36,363 bases of DNA from DUZB01 sp964407525 (GTDB lineage: Bacteria > Desulfobacterota > DSM-4660 > Desulfatiglandales > Desulfatiglandaceae): positions 1 to 36,363 of the forward strand of contig CAYOWC010000016.1 of NCBI GenBank assembly GCA_964407525.1, written 5' to 3'. Position numbers and translations under genes: made by a program. Positions 1-8,019 of this stretch are shown one piece after another (the first letter of the stretch is position 1; every line of letters starts with the position of its first letter). The notes beneath the pieces are model-generated. The model saw nothing but the letters and a program-made list of their open reading frames with translations, searched no databases and was not told the origin of the DNA.

Positions 1-4
1 ATTC

Positions 5-26
5 GAAAAAGGCTTTGCGGCCTTCG
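5..26 (-). terminator. possible rho-independent terminator of tkt
   Basis: Read on the minus strand, downstream of the tkt stop, AAGGC and GCCTT form a 5-bp stem around a CGCAAA loop, and TTTC follows directly. The stem is short and the T tract brief, so this is only a candidate. The rest of positions 1-64 shows no gene. Confidence 0.35.
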
Positions 27-64
27 CGCCTTGGCGGTTCAAAAACCAATAACCACCTGAAGTT

Positions 65-2065
65 TCACACGAGCCTCATCGCTCGTTCAACAATATTCTC
101 CACACTGAATCCAAATTCCTTAAACAGGATAGGGCTTGGTGCAGAAGCTCCGAATCGGTCGAGGCTAACCGTCTCCCCTTCGGTTCCCACAAACCTGTGC
201 CAGCCCAGGGACGATCCCGCTTCGATGGAGATGCGGGCCTTTATCTCAGGGGGCAATACCTGCGATTTATATTCTGTTGTTTGTTGGTCAAACAGCTCCC
301 ATGACGGCATACTGACCACGCGTGCGGCTGTCCCTTTTTCCCAGAGAGCTCTTGCAGCAGCGAGAGTAATATGAATTTCCGATCCGGTAGAAATGAGAAT
401 CAGCTCAGGCGTTCCATCTCCAAAATCCTTCAGGATATAGGCGCCCTTGCTCACATTGGACGCGGACGCATACTCCGTTCGATCAAGGGTCGGAAGCCCC
501 TGTCTTGTGAGAGCGAGAGCCACGGGACCTCCGTTCAGGGTGAGCGCCAGTTTCCAGGCCTCAACGGTTTCATTGCCGTCACAGGGACGGAGCAGGGTAA
601 GGTTGGGAATGGCCCGCAGAGAGGCAAGCTGTTCAACAGGTTGATGGGTGGGCCCGTCTTCACCAAGTCCTATACTGTCGTGGGTAAACACATAGATTAC
701 CTTCAAATCCATGAGGGCCGCGAGTCGTATGGCCGGGCGCATATAATCGCAAAAAATGAGAAAAGTGCCCCCGTAGGGAATGATGCCCCCGTGAAGGGCC
801 ATGCCGTTCAGGATTGCCCCCATGCCATGTTCCCGAACACCAAAACGCAGATTACGCCCCTCAAAGGAATCCGGCTGAAAATCCGGTTCGCCCGCGATTT
901 CCGTTTTGTTTGAGGGAGCAAGGTCCGCAGAACCACCGATGAGGTTATGTACTTTTTGGGCAACAGCGTTGAGGACCTTCCCGGAGGCCACCCTGCTTGC
1001 CATTCCTTTTGCATCCGTTGGAAAAACCGGCAACACACTTTCCCATCCAACCGGCAGATCACCGTTCATAAACAGGTCCCATTCAACAGCCAGATCCGGC
1101 TCACTTTCTTTATAAGCATGGTAGAGAGTTTTCCAGGCATCCTCTTCCCGGACGCCTTTCTCAGCAATCGTTGAAAAGTGCTCCCGCACCTCATCGGGCA
1201 CGAAAAAATCCCCATCAACCGGCCAGCCAAGATTTTTTCTTGTTAATGCAATTTCATCAGCCCCCAGGGGTTCTCCGTGGGCAGACGATTTATCTTGCTT
1301 GTTGGGACTGCCGTATCCGATGTGGGTCCTTACGGCAATCAACGAGGGTTTATTCGTTTCCAGTTGAGCCGCCTCAATGGCGCTTGCAATTGCTTCCAGA
1401 TCGTTGCCGTCCGCAACTTCCTGCACATGCCAGTTATAGGCTCGAAATCGCATGGCACGATCTTCCGTAAAAGCGATATCCGTGCTGCCTTCTATGGAAA
1501 TCCGGTTGTCGTCATAGAGATAAATGAGCTTGCCAAGAGCAAGATGTCCCGCCAGAGATGCGGCCTCGTGGCTAACCCCTTCCATCAGATCCCCATCACT
1601 TACAATTCCATAGGTAAAATGATGAATAAGATCCAGTCCCGGTCGATTAAACCTGGTAGACAAAAACTGTTCTGCTATGGCCATCCCCACCCCGCTTGCA
1701 AACCCCTGGCCAAGTGGTCCCGTTGTAATTTCCACTCCCGGAGTCAAACCATATTCCGGGTGGCCGGCTGTTCTGCTCCCCCACTCGCGGAATCCTTTCA
1801 GGTCGTCTATGCTCAGGTCATATCCCGTCAAATGAAGCAGGCTATAAAGAAGCATGGAACCGTGACCCGCAGAAAGGACAAAGCGGTCCCTGTCCTGCCA
1901 TTTGGGGTTTACCGGGTTATGCTTCATAAACTTCGTCCAGAGGACGTAGGCCATTGACGCCGCGCCCATGGGCAGGCCGGGATGGCCTGAATTCGCTTTC
2001 TGAATAGCATCCACAGAAAGCATCCTGATGGTATTTACACTCAGCGCGTCCAGATTTGATGTCAT
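65..2065 (-). CDS. tkt: transketolase
   Basis: Thiamine-diphosphate enzyme that moves two-carbon ketol units between sugar phosphates in the non-oxidative pentose phosphate pathway (cytosol). The 666-residue protein has the normal full length. The N-terminus reads SVDAIQKANSGHPGLPMG, the usual transketolase opening. The ThDP/metal-binding segment SDGDLMEG runs on to DDNRIS, and the pyrimidine-domain glutamate is in GVREHGMG near residue 410, followed by the transketolase C-terminal domain. The segments LTPGVEITTGPLGQG and HIGYGSPNKQDKSSAHG separate it from the homologous Dxs. The ATG is preceded by AAAGGAG (about 2077-2083), which lies at the very end of the upstream VTT-family gene. Only 6 bp separate the two genes, so they are probably co-transcribed. 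Confidence 0.97.
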   Translation of the reverse strand: MTSNLDALSVNTIRMLSVDAIQKANSGHPGLPMGAASMAYVLWTKFMKHNPVNPKWQDRDRFVLSAGHGSMLLYSLLHLTGYDLSIDDLKGFREWGSRTAGHPEYGLTPGVEITTGPLGQGFASGVGMAIAEQFLSTRFNRPGLDLIHHFTYGIVSDGDLMEGVSHEAASLAGHLALGKLIYLYDDNRISIEGSTDIAFTEDRAMRFRAYNWHVQEVADGNDLEAIASAIEAAQLETNKPSLIAVRTHIGYGSPNKQDKSSAHGEPLGADEIALTRKNLGWPVDGDFFVPDEVREHFSTIAEKGVREEDAWKTLYHAYKESEPDLAVEWDLFMNGDLPVGWESVLPVFPTDAKGMASRVASGKVLNAVAQKVHNLIGGSADLAPSNKTEIAGEPDFQPDSFEGRNLRFGVREHGMGAILNGMALHGGIIPYGGTFLIFCDYMRPAIRLAALMDLKVIYVFTHDSIGLGEDGPTHQPVEQLASLRAIPNLTLLRPCDGNETVEAWKLALTLNGGPVALALTRQGLPTLDRTEYASASNVSKGAYILKDFGDGTPELILISTGSEIHITLAAARALWEKGTAARVVSMPSWELFDQQTTEYKSQVLPPEIKARISIEAGSSLGWHRFVGTEGETVSLDRFGASAPSPILFKEFGFSVENIVERAMRLV

Positions 2066-2071
2066 GGTATT

Positions 2072-2827
2072 TTAAGCTCCTTTCTTAATTCGGTGAATCT
2101 TGTTTGGAGAGGGTTCTTCGGGTTGTATCTTGCCCCCGGCCCTGATCTTTTTAAGGATTACAGGAATGAAAAAGGAAAATACAAAGAGAGCCAGCGCAAA
2201 ACCGACCTCCGATGAAACAAGTTCTTCCCATTTACCAGAAGCCCACACATTTTTCAACGTTGCACTCAAAAAAGTGATCACAAAAATGGAAACAGGTACC
2301 CCAAGACCCGTCCCTAAGAAATAATCCCTGAAACGGACCCTGGTGATACTGAAACCGTAGTTCATGGGCGTGAAAGGGCAATTGAGAAGTCTCACGTAAA
2401 GAACGGTTACGAAACCGTTGTTTGCTATGGCATTATCGTATTTCTCTAGTTTTCCACCTATAATGGACGAAACAAAGTCCCTTCCCAGCGACCTTCCAAC
2501 AGCAAATGCCAGGCACGCTCCAAGCAAGGCTCCCACCCATGCACAGAAAAAGCCCCAGGATACTCCGAAAAGCGTTGCAGCCAGGATAATCATGATACTG
2601 GCTGGAACAAAGAGGCATATGGCTACAGCTTCAACGGCAATGTATGCCGCCGGCCCCCACAGGCCGCATGCCTGCACAAGACGTCCCATTTCTTCCGGGT
2701 TCGCCATCTCTTTCAAGTTTGTGTATCTGAACACCAGAATTCCGGAAAGAACAAAGGCTCCAAGAATGGCAAACTTGATGATTGCGGCTCCTGAAACGAC
2801 GTTCCTCGCAAAAAAAGGTTTCTTCAT
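2072..2827 (-). CDS. VTT/TVP38 (DedA-superfamily) membrane protein
   Basis: Polytopic inner-membrane protein of 251 residues. A first hydrophobic helix lies at about residues 15-35. The VTT (SNARE-associated) domain spans roughly 65-195, with the family pattern of a Pro-containing re-entrant segment (FVPASIMIILAATLFG), a G-rich helix and GRSLGRDF. A second re-entrant segment contains LNCPFTPMNYGFS. The C-terminus is a basic cytosolic tail. Members of this superfamily move lipids or small solutes across membranes, and the DedA branch flips undecaprenyl phosphate. The substrate of this TVP38-like member cannot be told from sequence. It sits 6 bp before tkt, with a repeat element upstream (2865-3042). 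Confidence 0.88.
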   Translation of the reverse strand: MKKPFFARNVVSGAAIIKFAILGAFVLSGILVFRYTNLKEMANPEEMGRLVQACGLWGPAAYIAVEAVAICLFVPASIMIILAATLFGVSWGFFCAWVGALLGACLAFAVGRSLGRDFVSSIIGGKLEKYDNAIANNGFVTVLYVRLLNCPFTPMNYGFSITRVRFRDYFLGTGLGVPVSIFVITFLSATLKNVWASGKWEELVSSEVGFALALFVFSFFIPVILKKIRAGGKIQPEEPSPNKIHRIKKGA

Positions 2828-2864
2828 TATTAAGGCCGGACCTCGTTATGTGTTTTAGCTGTTA

Positions 2865-3042
2865 CCTAAAAGCTGCAATTAGCTTTTAGCTATTAGCCGT
2901 TAGCTTAAAAATTTCAATTACTTGAATGACTTTTTCATTTATTTGGCAATTCACTTTTTGATGCTTACCTATTGCATCGTAAATAGCTGATGACATTGTG
3001 TGGCTAATAGCTAACGGCTAACCACTGATTGCAGCTTTTAGG
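2865..3042. repeat. MITE-like palindromic element, copy A
   Basis: A 178-bp non-coding element bounded by inverted CCTAAAAGCTGCAATTAGC-type termini; the right end is slightly decayed. Inside the left end, 2879-2906 is four heptamers (TTAGCTT, TTAGCTA, TTAGCCG, TTAGCTT). The right end carries the inverse, GCTAATAGCTAACGGCTAA. The core is AT-rich and shares stretches such as TTTTTGATGC and CGTAAATA with copies at 5877-6053 and 12865-13038, but is more diverged. It lies between elyC and the VTT-family gene and encodes no protein. Confidence 0.85.
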
Positions 3043-3055
3043 TGTTATCATTTTC

Positions 3056-3844
3056 TCAGATCTGACCTTTCATTTTAGCCCAGAGCATCCCCACATATTC
3101 GTGTATGGCGAGGGAGGCGTTATCCAGGGCATTGGCGTTAGGGAAAAAATCCCCTGGATTCAGGGGCTGTCCCGCCCTGCAGGTAGGCCCGGCCGGCCCT
3201 GGAATCGGAGCCATTCCCAGATTTTCGAAAAGGGCCATGGACCTGGGAAGATGCGTTGCAGATGTCACCAGTACGAAGGGATGATCCCCAACAAGGTTTT
3301 GAATCATCCGCGCCTGATCTTTTGTATCCTTAGAGGCCTGCTCAAGGATCAGGTCACGGGAATCCACTCCCACAAATCGTGCCACATCCGCCATGGTCTG
3401 CGCTTCAGGAACCGGGTCATACACCCCTCCACCCGACAGGACCAGTTTGCAGCCGGGGTTCTGTCTGTAAATGCGAATTCCTTCAAGCAGGCGGATCAGG
3501 GGTTCCCCATACAACTTGCCTGGAACAGGGATGGAAGGATGAGAGTTATGACCCCCTCCGAGAACCACCACATATTTCACTTTTTTCACATTTTCCGGAA
3601 TCTGACGGCTGTCTGGCCAACCGGAAAAAGCCTCGTATCTGCAGTTCAAAGGAGCATTTATCATCCTTGAAACAGGTGGATAGCTCATCACGGTCAGAAG
3701 GAGTAACCCCAGGGTGACAAGCACTTTCCCTGTGGTCTTCATCCTGCCCCGCCATAGGAGGAAAATCCCTAAAAAAGAAATGAGCAGGCAGAATGGCAGA
3801 GGAAGAAAAAAGGGAGAGATAATTTTTTTAAGCCAAAACATCAT
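3056..3844 (-). CDS. elyC: ElyC/YdcF-type DUF218 envelope protein
   Basis: A 262-residue inner-membrane protein with two N-terminal membrane helices (about 13-31 and 39-59) followed by a DUF218 domain. Visible family motifs are VVVLGGG, LVLSGGG, SKDTKDQA and LVTSATHLPRSM. The N-terminus LKKIISPFFLPLPF strongly resembles E. coli ElyC, a factor needed for envelope integrity and linked to undecaprenyl-phosphate metabolism. I chose the ATG at 3844 because it overlaps the stop of the preceding gene as ATGA and has GGAGG 11 bp upstream. A longer reading frame up to 3910 would overlap that gene by 70 bp without need. Assignment to ElyC rather than another YdcF-like paralogue rests on the paired N-terminal helices and is likely, not proven. 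Confidence 0.78.
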   Translation of the reverse strand: MMFWLKKIISPFFLPLPFCLLISFLGIFLLWRGRMKTTGKVLVTLGLLLLTVMSYPPVSRMINAPLNCRYEAFSGWPDSRQIPENVKKVKYVVVLGGGHNSHPSIPVPGKLYGEPLIRLLEGIRIYRQNPGCKLVLSGGGVYDPVPEAQTMADVARFVGVDSRDLILEQASKDTKDQARMIQNLVGDHPFVLVTSATHLPRSMALFENLGMAPIPGPAGPTCRAGQPLNPGDFFPNANALDNASLAIHEYVGMLWAKMKGQI

Positions 3845-4350
3845 GCAAGAGAGAACCTCCATTTGCAAAACATTTCTTTGGGGTGAGGATCCGGCGGGGC
3901 GAAAAGGCACTCGGTTTTGATGCGATCGTCCACAACCTTCGCAAAACCTTCAAATTCCCCCCTGTGCATCTCTTTGCAGACAAATTCTCCAAGCCCTCTT
4001 TTTAATCGTGCTTCCTGGGTGGGGCACGAAGGAACAGAGATAATAACTTCGTTTTCCATTTCCTCGATCTCATATCCCACGAGGATGCACCAGGGAAAAA
4101 GGTGCAAGGCTTTGACGAAACCTTTCAGGCCGGATTCTTCGATGTCAAATCGCTCCATGAGATCTTTTGCGCCCATGCCCGCAACCCGTCCCCACACCTG
4201 TTCATTAAGCCGTTCGGCGGTCTCCTGATCGAAACGTTCCCCCACCTTGATAAACCAGAAAGCGTCCATTACCCGGTAATGCCAGAGGAGAAACTCAATA
4301 TACTTTTTCAACTCCGGCGCTTCCATAGGTTTGAAAATATCCAGATTCAT
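3841..4350 (-). CDS. uncharacterised cytosolic protein (DUF6125-like)
   Basis: A 169-residue soluble protein with no signal peptide or membrane helix. It is rich in aromatic and acidic residues. It opens with a helix containing KKYIEFLLWHYRVMDAFWF, continues with ERFDQETAERLNEQVWGRV, and ends with a short Cys-containing section (SCPTQEARLKRGLGEFVC). The pattern resembles the DUF6125 group of small proteins common in anaerobes, from memory only, so no function is assigned. The start at 4350 is favoured by GGAGGAG directly upstream. An upstream in-frame ATG at 4386 would overlap xseA. It lies 13 bp after xseA and overlaps elyC by ATGA, so the three genes are one transcriptional unit. Confidence 0.72.
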   Translation of the reverse strand: MNLDIFKPMEAPELKKYIEFLLWHYRVMDAFWFIKVGERFDQETAERLNEQVWGRVAGMGAKDLMERFDIEESGLKGFVKALHLFPWCILVGYEIEEMENEVIISVPSCPTQEARLKRGLGEFVCKEMHRGEFEGFAKVVDDRIKTECLFAPPDPHPKEMFCKWRFSLA

Positions 4351-4363
4351 CCCGTCTCCTCCA

Positions 4364-5710
4364 TTACCCCTTTTCTTCCACCACACACGTTAATTCCCCT
4401 TTTGCCAGGAGCACATGGACCCTATCTCCTTCGCTGACATTTCCCGTCTCTTTCAGTATCGATTTTTCGGGCAATTTGCTGGTGATACTATATCCACGCT
4501 CAAGGATGGCTAAAGGACTAAGATCGTTTATCCGTTTCTCCTGGAGAGATCTCTGCATCTTCAGATCCGTCAGGCGCTGGTGGATCGCGCGTGACAGAGA
4601 CATCTGTTGAAAAACAAGCCTCTGCCTCATGGAAGCAGTCCTCATGGCCGGAGAGTGCAGGCGCAACCCTCGCTTCTCGCCAAAAAGCCGCTGCATTTTC
4701 AAATCGACCGACTGCCTCATGACCCGTACCAGACGAAAACACAGATCATCCACGTGGAGAAACTGGTCCTCAATCCTTTTCTTGGGACTTTTCATCCTCT
4801 GTTTAAGGGAATACAGCCGGTCTTGCAACATCTCAATTCTCAGGCACATAGTGGTTTTGAGCCTTGCCTGAACAGTATCCAACCTGTTTCTGAGGGTTTC
4901 TTTTTCCTGGACCAGTATTTCAGCAGCAGCGGAGGGTGTGGGCGCCCTCAGGTCAGCGGCCATATCGGAAATCGACCAATCGATTTCGTGGCCAACCGCG
5001 GAAACCACAGGAACGAGAGATCCCCTGATGGCATGGGCAAGTTCCTCTTGATTAAAAGCCCAGAGATCTTCCAGGGAACCGCCCCCTCGAGTCAACACAA
5101 TAACATCCACCTTCAGCGTACGGTTGACCAGATCAAGGGCTTCGACCATATCCTGGCAGGCCTGCTCTCCCTGAACCCTTACAGGGACAATAACAATCTC
5201 CATATTGGCGAATCTTCGGTGGATCACCTTCAGGAAATCCCTGATAGCAGCCCCGGTAGGAGAAGTTATCACCGCTATTTTCTTGGGAAGAAAGGGAAGA
5301 GGTTTCTTGATTTCCCGATCAAAGACACCCTGGGCAGACAGCTTCTTTTTTACCTGCTCAAAAGCCAGGGCCAGGGCGCCAACTCCGACCGGTTCCATGT
5401 AGTCCAGAATAATCTGGTATTCTCCCCTGGGAGCATAAATGCCAAGTCTGCCCTGGACAAGAACTTTCATTCCATCCTCGGGCGTGAACTTAAGATAGCG
5501 TACCTGCAGCCGGAACATCACCGCCCTGATCTGGGCCGTCTCGTCCTTGATCACCATATAGCAGTGTCCGGAGCCAGGTTTTCTAAAATTGGATATTTCC
5601 CCTTCCACCCAGACAAATTCAAAACGCTTTTCAAGGGCATTTTTTATGGCTTCCGTCAGCCCGCTGACGGTGAAAACTCCGGAACCCTGATTGTCTTCAT
5701 TGGTCATCAT
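4364..5710 (-). CDS. xseA: exodeoxyribonuclease VII large subunit
   Basis: Large, catalytic subunit of exonuclease VII, which degrades single-stranded DNA from both ends in the cytosol. The 448-residue protein has normal length. An N-terminal OB-fold (about 10-105, with WVEGEISNFRKPGSGHCY) is followed by the catalytic core with ITSPTGAAIRDF, LTRGGGSLEDLWAFN, SAVGHEIDWSISDMAADLR and APTPSAAAE. A long coiled-coil region (about 275-400) binds the small subunit, and the C-terminus has the usual LAILERGYSI. The conserved GHETD is GHEID here. No xseB follows; DUF6125-like and elyC genes take its place. The ATG (5710, or the adjacent one at 5707) has only a weak GAGTG-type ribosome binding site. Confidence 0.96.
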   Translation of the reverse strand: MMTNEDNQGSGVFTVSGLTEAIKNALEKRFEFVWVEGEISNFRKPGSGHCYMVIKDETAQIRAVMFRLQVRYLKFTPEDGMKVLVQGRLGIYAPRGEYQIILDYMEPVGVGALALAFEQVKKKLSAQGVFDREIKKPLPFLPKKIAVITSPTGAAIRDFLKVIHRRFANMEIVIVPVRVQGEQACQDMVEALDLVNRTLKVDVIVLTRGGGSLEDLWAFNQEELAHAIRGSLVPVVSAVGHEIDWSISDMAADLRAPTPSAAAEILVQEKETLRNRLDTVQARLKTTMCLRIEMLQDRLYSLKQRMKSPKKRIEDQFLHVDDLCFRLVRVMRQSVDLKMQRLFGEKRGLRLHSPAMRTASMRQRLVFQQMSLSRAIHQRLTDLKMQRSLQEKRINDLSPLAILERGYSITSKLPEKSILKETGNVSEGDRVHVLLAKGELTCVVEEKG

Positions 5711-5876
5711 CAGATTTTCACTCTATTTTTATTTCTCACACAGGTAACCTAAAATTCAGACTCGAATACAATTTGGGGGCAGCCTTCACACAAGGCAAAA
5801 AGTAATTTACAGTTTTTTGTAATAAAATCCTTACGGATTAACTCCGGAATCTCAATACCAGGGAGTTTAGATGTAA

Positions 5877-6053
5877 CCTAAAAGCTGCAATTAGCTTTTA
5901 GCTATTGGCCGTTAGCTTAAAGGATTCAAACATTTGAATACTTTTTTACTATATTGAAGCTTTCATTTTTTTGATGCCAACCTAATGTAGCCGTAAATAA
6001 CCAATATCGTACTGCTAATAGCTAACAGCTAACCGCTAATTGCAGCTTTTAGG
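5877..6053. repeat. MITE-like palindromic element, copy B
   Basis: A 177-bp element with near-perfect inverted termini: CCTAAAAGCTGCAATTAGC at the left and its reverse complement at the right. Heptamer arms (TTAGCTT, TTAGCTA, TTGGCCG, TTAGCTT) flank an AT-rich core. The whole element is closely similar to the reverse complement of copy C (12865-13038), including the core motifs TTCAAACATTTGAA, ATATTGAAGCTTTCATT and TTTGATGCCA. Because the similarity covers the core and not just the ends, the copies derive from one mobile sequence. Confidence 0.9.
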
Positions 6054-6080
6054 CGTAAGCCTTTTATTGTATTTTCCGAA

Positions 6081-6109
6081 AAAGTGTAAAGTGACAAATG
6101 AAGGCTGCC
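6081..6109. repeat. fragment related to the ftsA-ftsZ inverted repeat
   Basis: AAAGTGTAAA followed after 6 bp by AATGAAGGCTGCC matches the right arm of the inverted repeat at 32883-32920 (AAAGTGTAAAC, then AAATGAAGGATGCC). It lies just outside copy B. Confidence 0.5.
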
Positions 6110-6189
6110 AATTTCGGCCATCATATTGAATTCATATCCCATACTCAAGACTAATTTCTTCGGAACATGAAAATCCGATAGAAATTCCC

Positions 6190-6218
6190 TTGACCCTCCC
6201 ATGATTGTCTCCTATATT
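6190..6218 (+). promoter_or_regulatory. sigma-70-type promoter of the tmk operon
   Basis: TTGACC (6190-6195) and TATATT (6213-6218) are separated by exactly 17 bp. Transcription would begin near 6225, giving a leader of about 70 nt before the TTG start of tmk. No other good promoter is seen between copy B and tmk. Confidence 0.6.
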
Positions 6219-6296
6219 CCGAGAATAATGCAAATTTGTGGCTTGGTCCTATCATCGGCCATTGGAATTATTTTCTATCACATTAGCAGGTAAAAA

Positions 6297-6947
6297 TTGT
6301 TTATCACGTTTGAAGGCATAGAAGGATGTGGAAAGTCTACCCAGGCGAGACTGCTTGTTGATCGTCTTGAGGTTCTGGAAATCCCATCGGTCCTTACCAT
6401 GGAACCCGGGGGAACGGAAATAGGAATGGATATCCGGCGCATTCTTTTAGACGCGCGAAACAAGGGTCTCCCCCCCCTTGCTGAGCTGCTTCTGTATGAG
6501 GCAGACAGGGCAATCCATGTGGAAACGCTCATCAAGCCAGCCCTGAATGCGGGAAAATGGGTCGTGTGTGACCGTTTTTTTGATGCAACGACTGCTTACC
6601 AGGGATATGCCAGAAAGCTGGATATGACGACGGTGTCCATGCTGAATAAAATGGCCTCTCCAGGCATCCTCCCCACTCTGACCTTTCTGATCGATTGTCC
6701 GGTGGAAGTGGGCCTTTCGCGAGCCCTGAAAAGGAATGAAATTTGCGGCGAGAAAGGGCAGGATCGTTTTGAGCAAGAAAAGCTGGATTTCCATGTTTCC
6801 GTAAGGCAAGGATACCTTTCCATTGCCCGAGAGAATCAGGAACGTTTCATTATTGTGGATGGCAGCATGGAAATAGATGATCTCCAGAAGACCATTCTTA
6901 ACCACATAAAACCATTCCTGCCGAAGGGCGTAAAGGCATCTTTTTGA
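6297..6947 (+). CDS. tmk: thymidylate kinase
   Basis: Phosphorylates dTMP to dTDP with ATP, an essential step of dTTP synthesis in the cytosol. The 216-residue length is typical. The P-loop GIEGCGKST is at residues 7-15, EPGGT at 36-40, and the DRF signature with FDATTAYQG at 92-103. A lid segment follows near 155-170. The start is TTG: an in-frame stop lies two codons upstream (6291-6293), no ATG is available before the P-loop, and AGG sits 6 bp before the TTG. First gene of the tmk-holB-ricT-metG run, 16 bp before holB. Confidence 0.96.
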   Translation: MFITFEGIEGCGKSTQARLLVDRLEVLEIPSVLTMEPGGTEIGMDIRRILLDARNKGLPPLAELLLYEADRAIHVETLIKPALNAGKWVVCDRFFDATTAYQGYARKLDMTTVSMLNKMASPGILPTLTFLIDCPVEVGLSRALKRNEICGEKGQDRFEQEKLDFHVSVRQGYLSIARENQERFIIVDGSMEIDDLQKTILNHIKPFLPKGVKASF

Positions 6948-6963
6948 ACAAATAGGCCCTACA

Positions 6964-8019
6964 ATGTTTTTTTCACGAATAGTTGGTCAAGACAAAGCGA
7001 AGACGTTCCTCAAACAGGTCATGTCCCGTGAGAAGATGCCCCATGCGTATCTTTTCACCGGAATCGCGGGGGTTGGAAAGACCATGACGGCCATGGCCCT
7101 TTCCATGGCTCTGAACTGCCGGGATCGAAGCGGTTTTGAAGGATGCGGACAGTGCCCTGCCTGCAAGCAAATGCTCAGCGGAAATTCTCCTGATTTCATA
7201 TGTGTTGCCCCCGACGGGCAAAACGTCAAAATCGAACAGATCCGCGAACTGAACAGGCAACTTGCCTTTGCTCCAATGGTTCGTTTCCGGGTAAGCGTCA
7301 TTCGAAAAGCCGAGGCCATGACAGGAGAAGCAGCGAACGCCTTCCTGAAAACCCTGGAAGAACCGCCACCCGGAAATATTTTAATTTTAAATACCACGGA
7401 ACCGATCGACCTCCTTCCCACCATTGTTTCCCGTTGCCAGAGATTATCATTCCAACCCGTCCCCGTTGGAGAGGTCTGTGGCTGGCTCATGGAAGAAAAA
7501 GGCCTACCGGAGTCCGAAGCCCGGATCATCAGCCATATCACCCAGGGAAGCCCGGGCCTCACGGTTGAAATGCTGGAAAGTGGTTTTCAGGAGAAAAGGC
7601 GGGAGTGGATCACACATATGTTGGCCCTGCATGACATTTCAAGGGCAGACGCAGTCTCCCTGGCTTTTGACCTGGCAACCCGGACCAAAAAGCGGAAAGG
7701 CGCATCCAACGACAAAGACAAAAACAGTTTGCCGGCCTTGATTGAAATCTGGAAGACATGTTATCGGGATCTTCTGTTCATTGTCTCAGGCAGCCCAGCG
7801 AGAATGCTTGTCAATATAGACTTTCAAGAACCGTTGAAAAATATTGCAGGATGTTATAAGTTACAGGATCTGGTTGAAAGTATTCTCGCTCTCGATACGG
7901 CCGCCGGAGAAATAAAAGGGATGAGAAATCCGTCCCTGGTCATGGAAAACCTGGTATTACGCCTAAAAGATATTCAAAAATCCGCTGGAACGGAACAGGA
8001 AAACAGAGGAAGTTTATGA
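6964..8019 (+). CDS. holB: DNA polymerase III delta-prime subunit
   Basis: Clamp-loader subunit that helps load the beta sliding clamp at primer ends during replication. The 351-residue protein has the AAA+ N-terminal domain with Walker A GIAGVGKT at 33-40, a zinc-binding set of cysteines (C52, C61, C64, C67), a Walker-B position altered to VIRKAEAM, NAFLKTLEEPP, and the SRC motif at 156-158. The altered Walker B, the length and its place after tmk point to HolB rather than DnaX. The stop overlaps the ricT start as ATGA. Confidence 0.93.
   Translation: MFFSRIVGQDKAKTFLKQVMSREKMPHAYLFTGIAGVGKTMTAMALSMALNCRDRSGFEGCGQCPACKQMLSGNSPDFICVAPDGQNVKIEQIRELNRQLAFAPMVRFRVSVIRKAEAMTGEAANAFLKTLEEPPPGNILILNTTEPIDLLPTIVSRCQRLSFQPVPVGEVCGWLMEEKGLPESEARIISHITQGSPGLTVEMLESGFQEKRREWITHMLALHDISRADAVSLAFDLATRTKKRKGASNDKDKNSLPALIEIWKTCYRDLLFIVSGSPARMLVNIDFQEPLKNIAGCYKLQDLVESILALDTAAGEIKGMRNPSLVMENLVLRLKDIQKSAGTEQENRGSL

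Larger units (their letters stand above)
5711..6296. other. 586-bp divergent intergenic region between xseA and tmk
   Basis: This gap holds the xseA leader (no clear promoter seen), the full MITE-like copy B (5877-6053), a fragment related to the inverted repeat in the ftsA-ftsZ gap (6081-6109), and the tmk promoter (6190-6218). I see no gene or RNA that I can support. Confidence 0.7.

Noticed and set aside
1277..1957. A 226-codon plus-strand open frame opposite tkt
   Set aside because: It lies wholly inside tkt, whose motifs are conserved throughout, and its translation resembles no family.
4607..5752. A 381-codon open frame on the plus strand opposite xseA
   Set aside because: It is antisense to a clearly conserved gene, with low-complexity translation and no motif; xseA explains the region.
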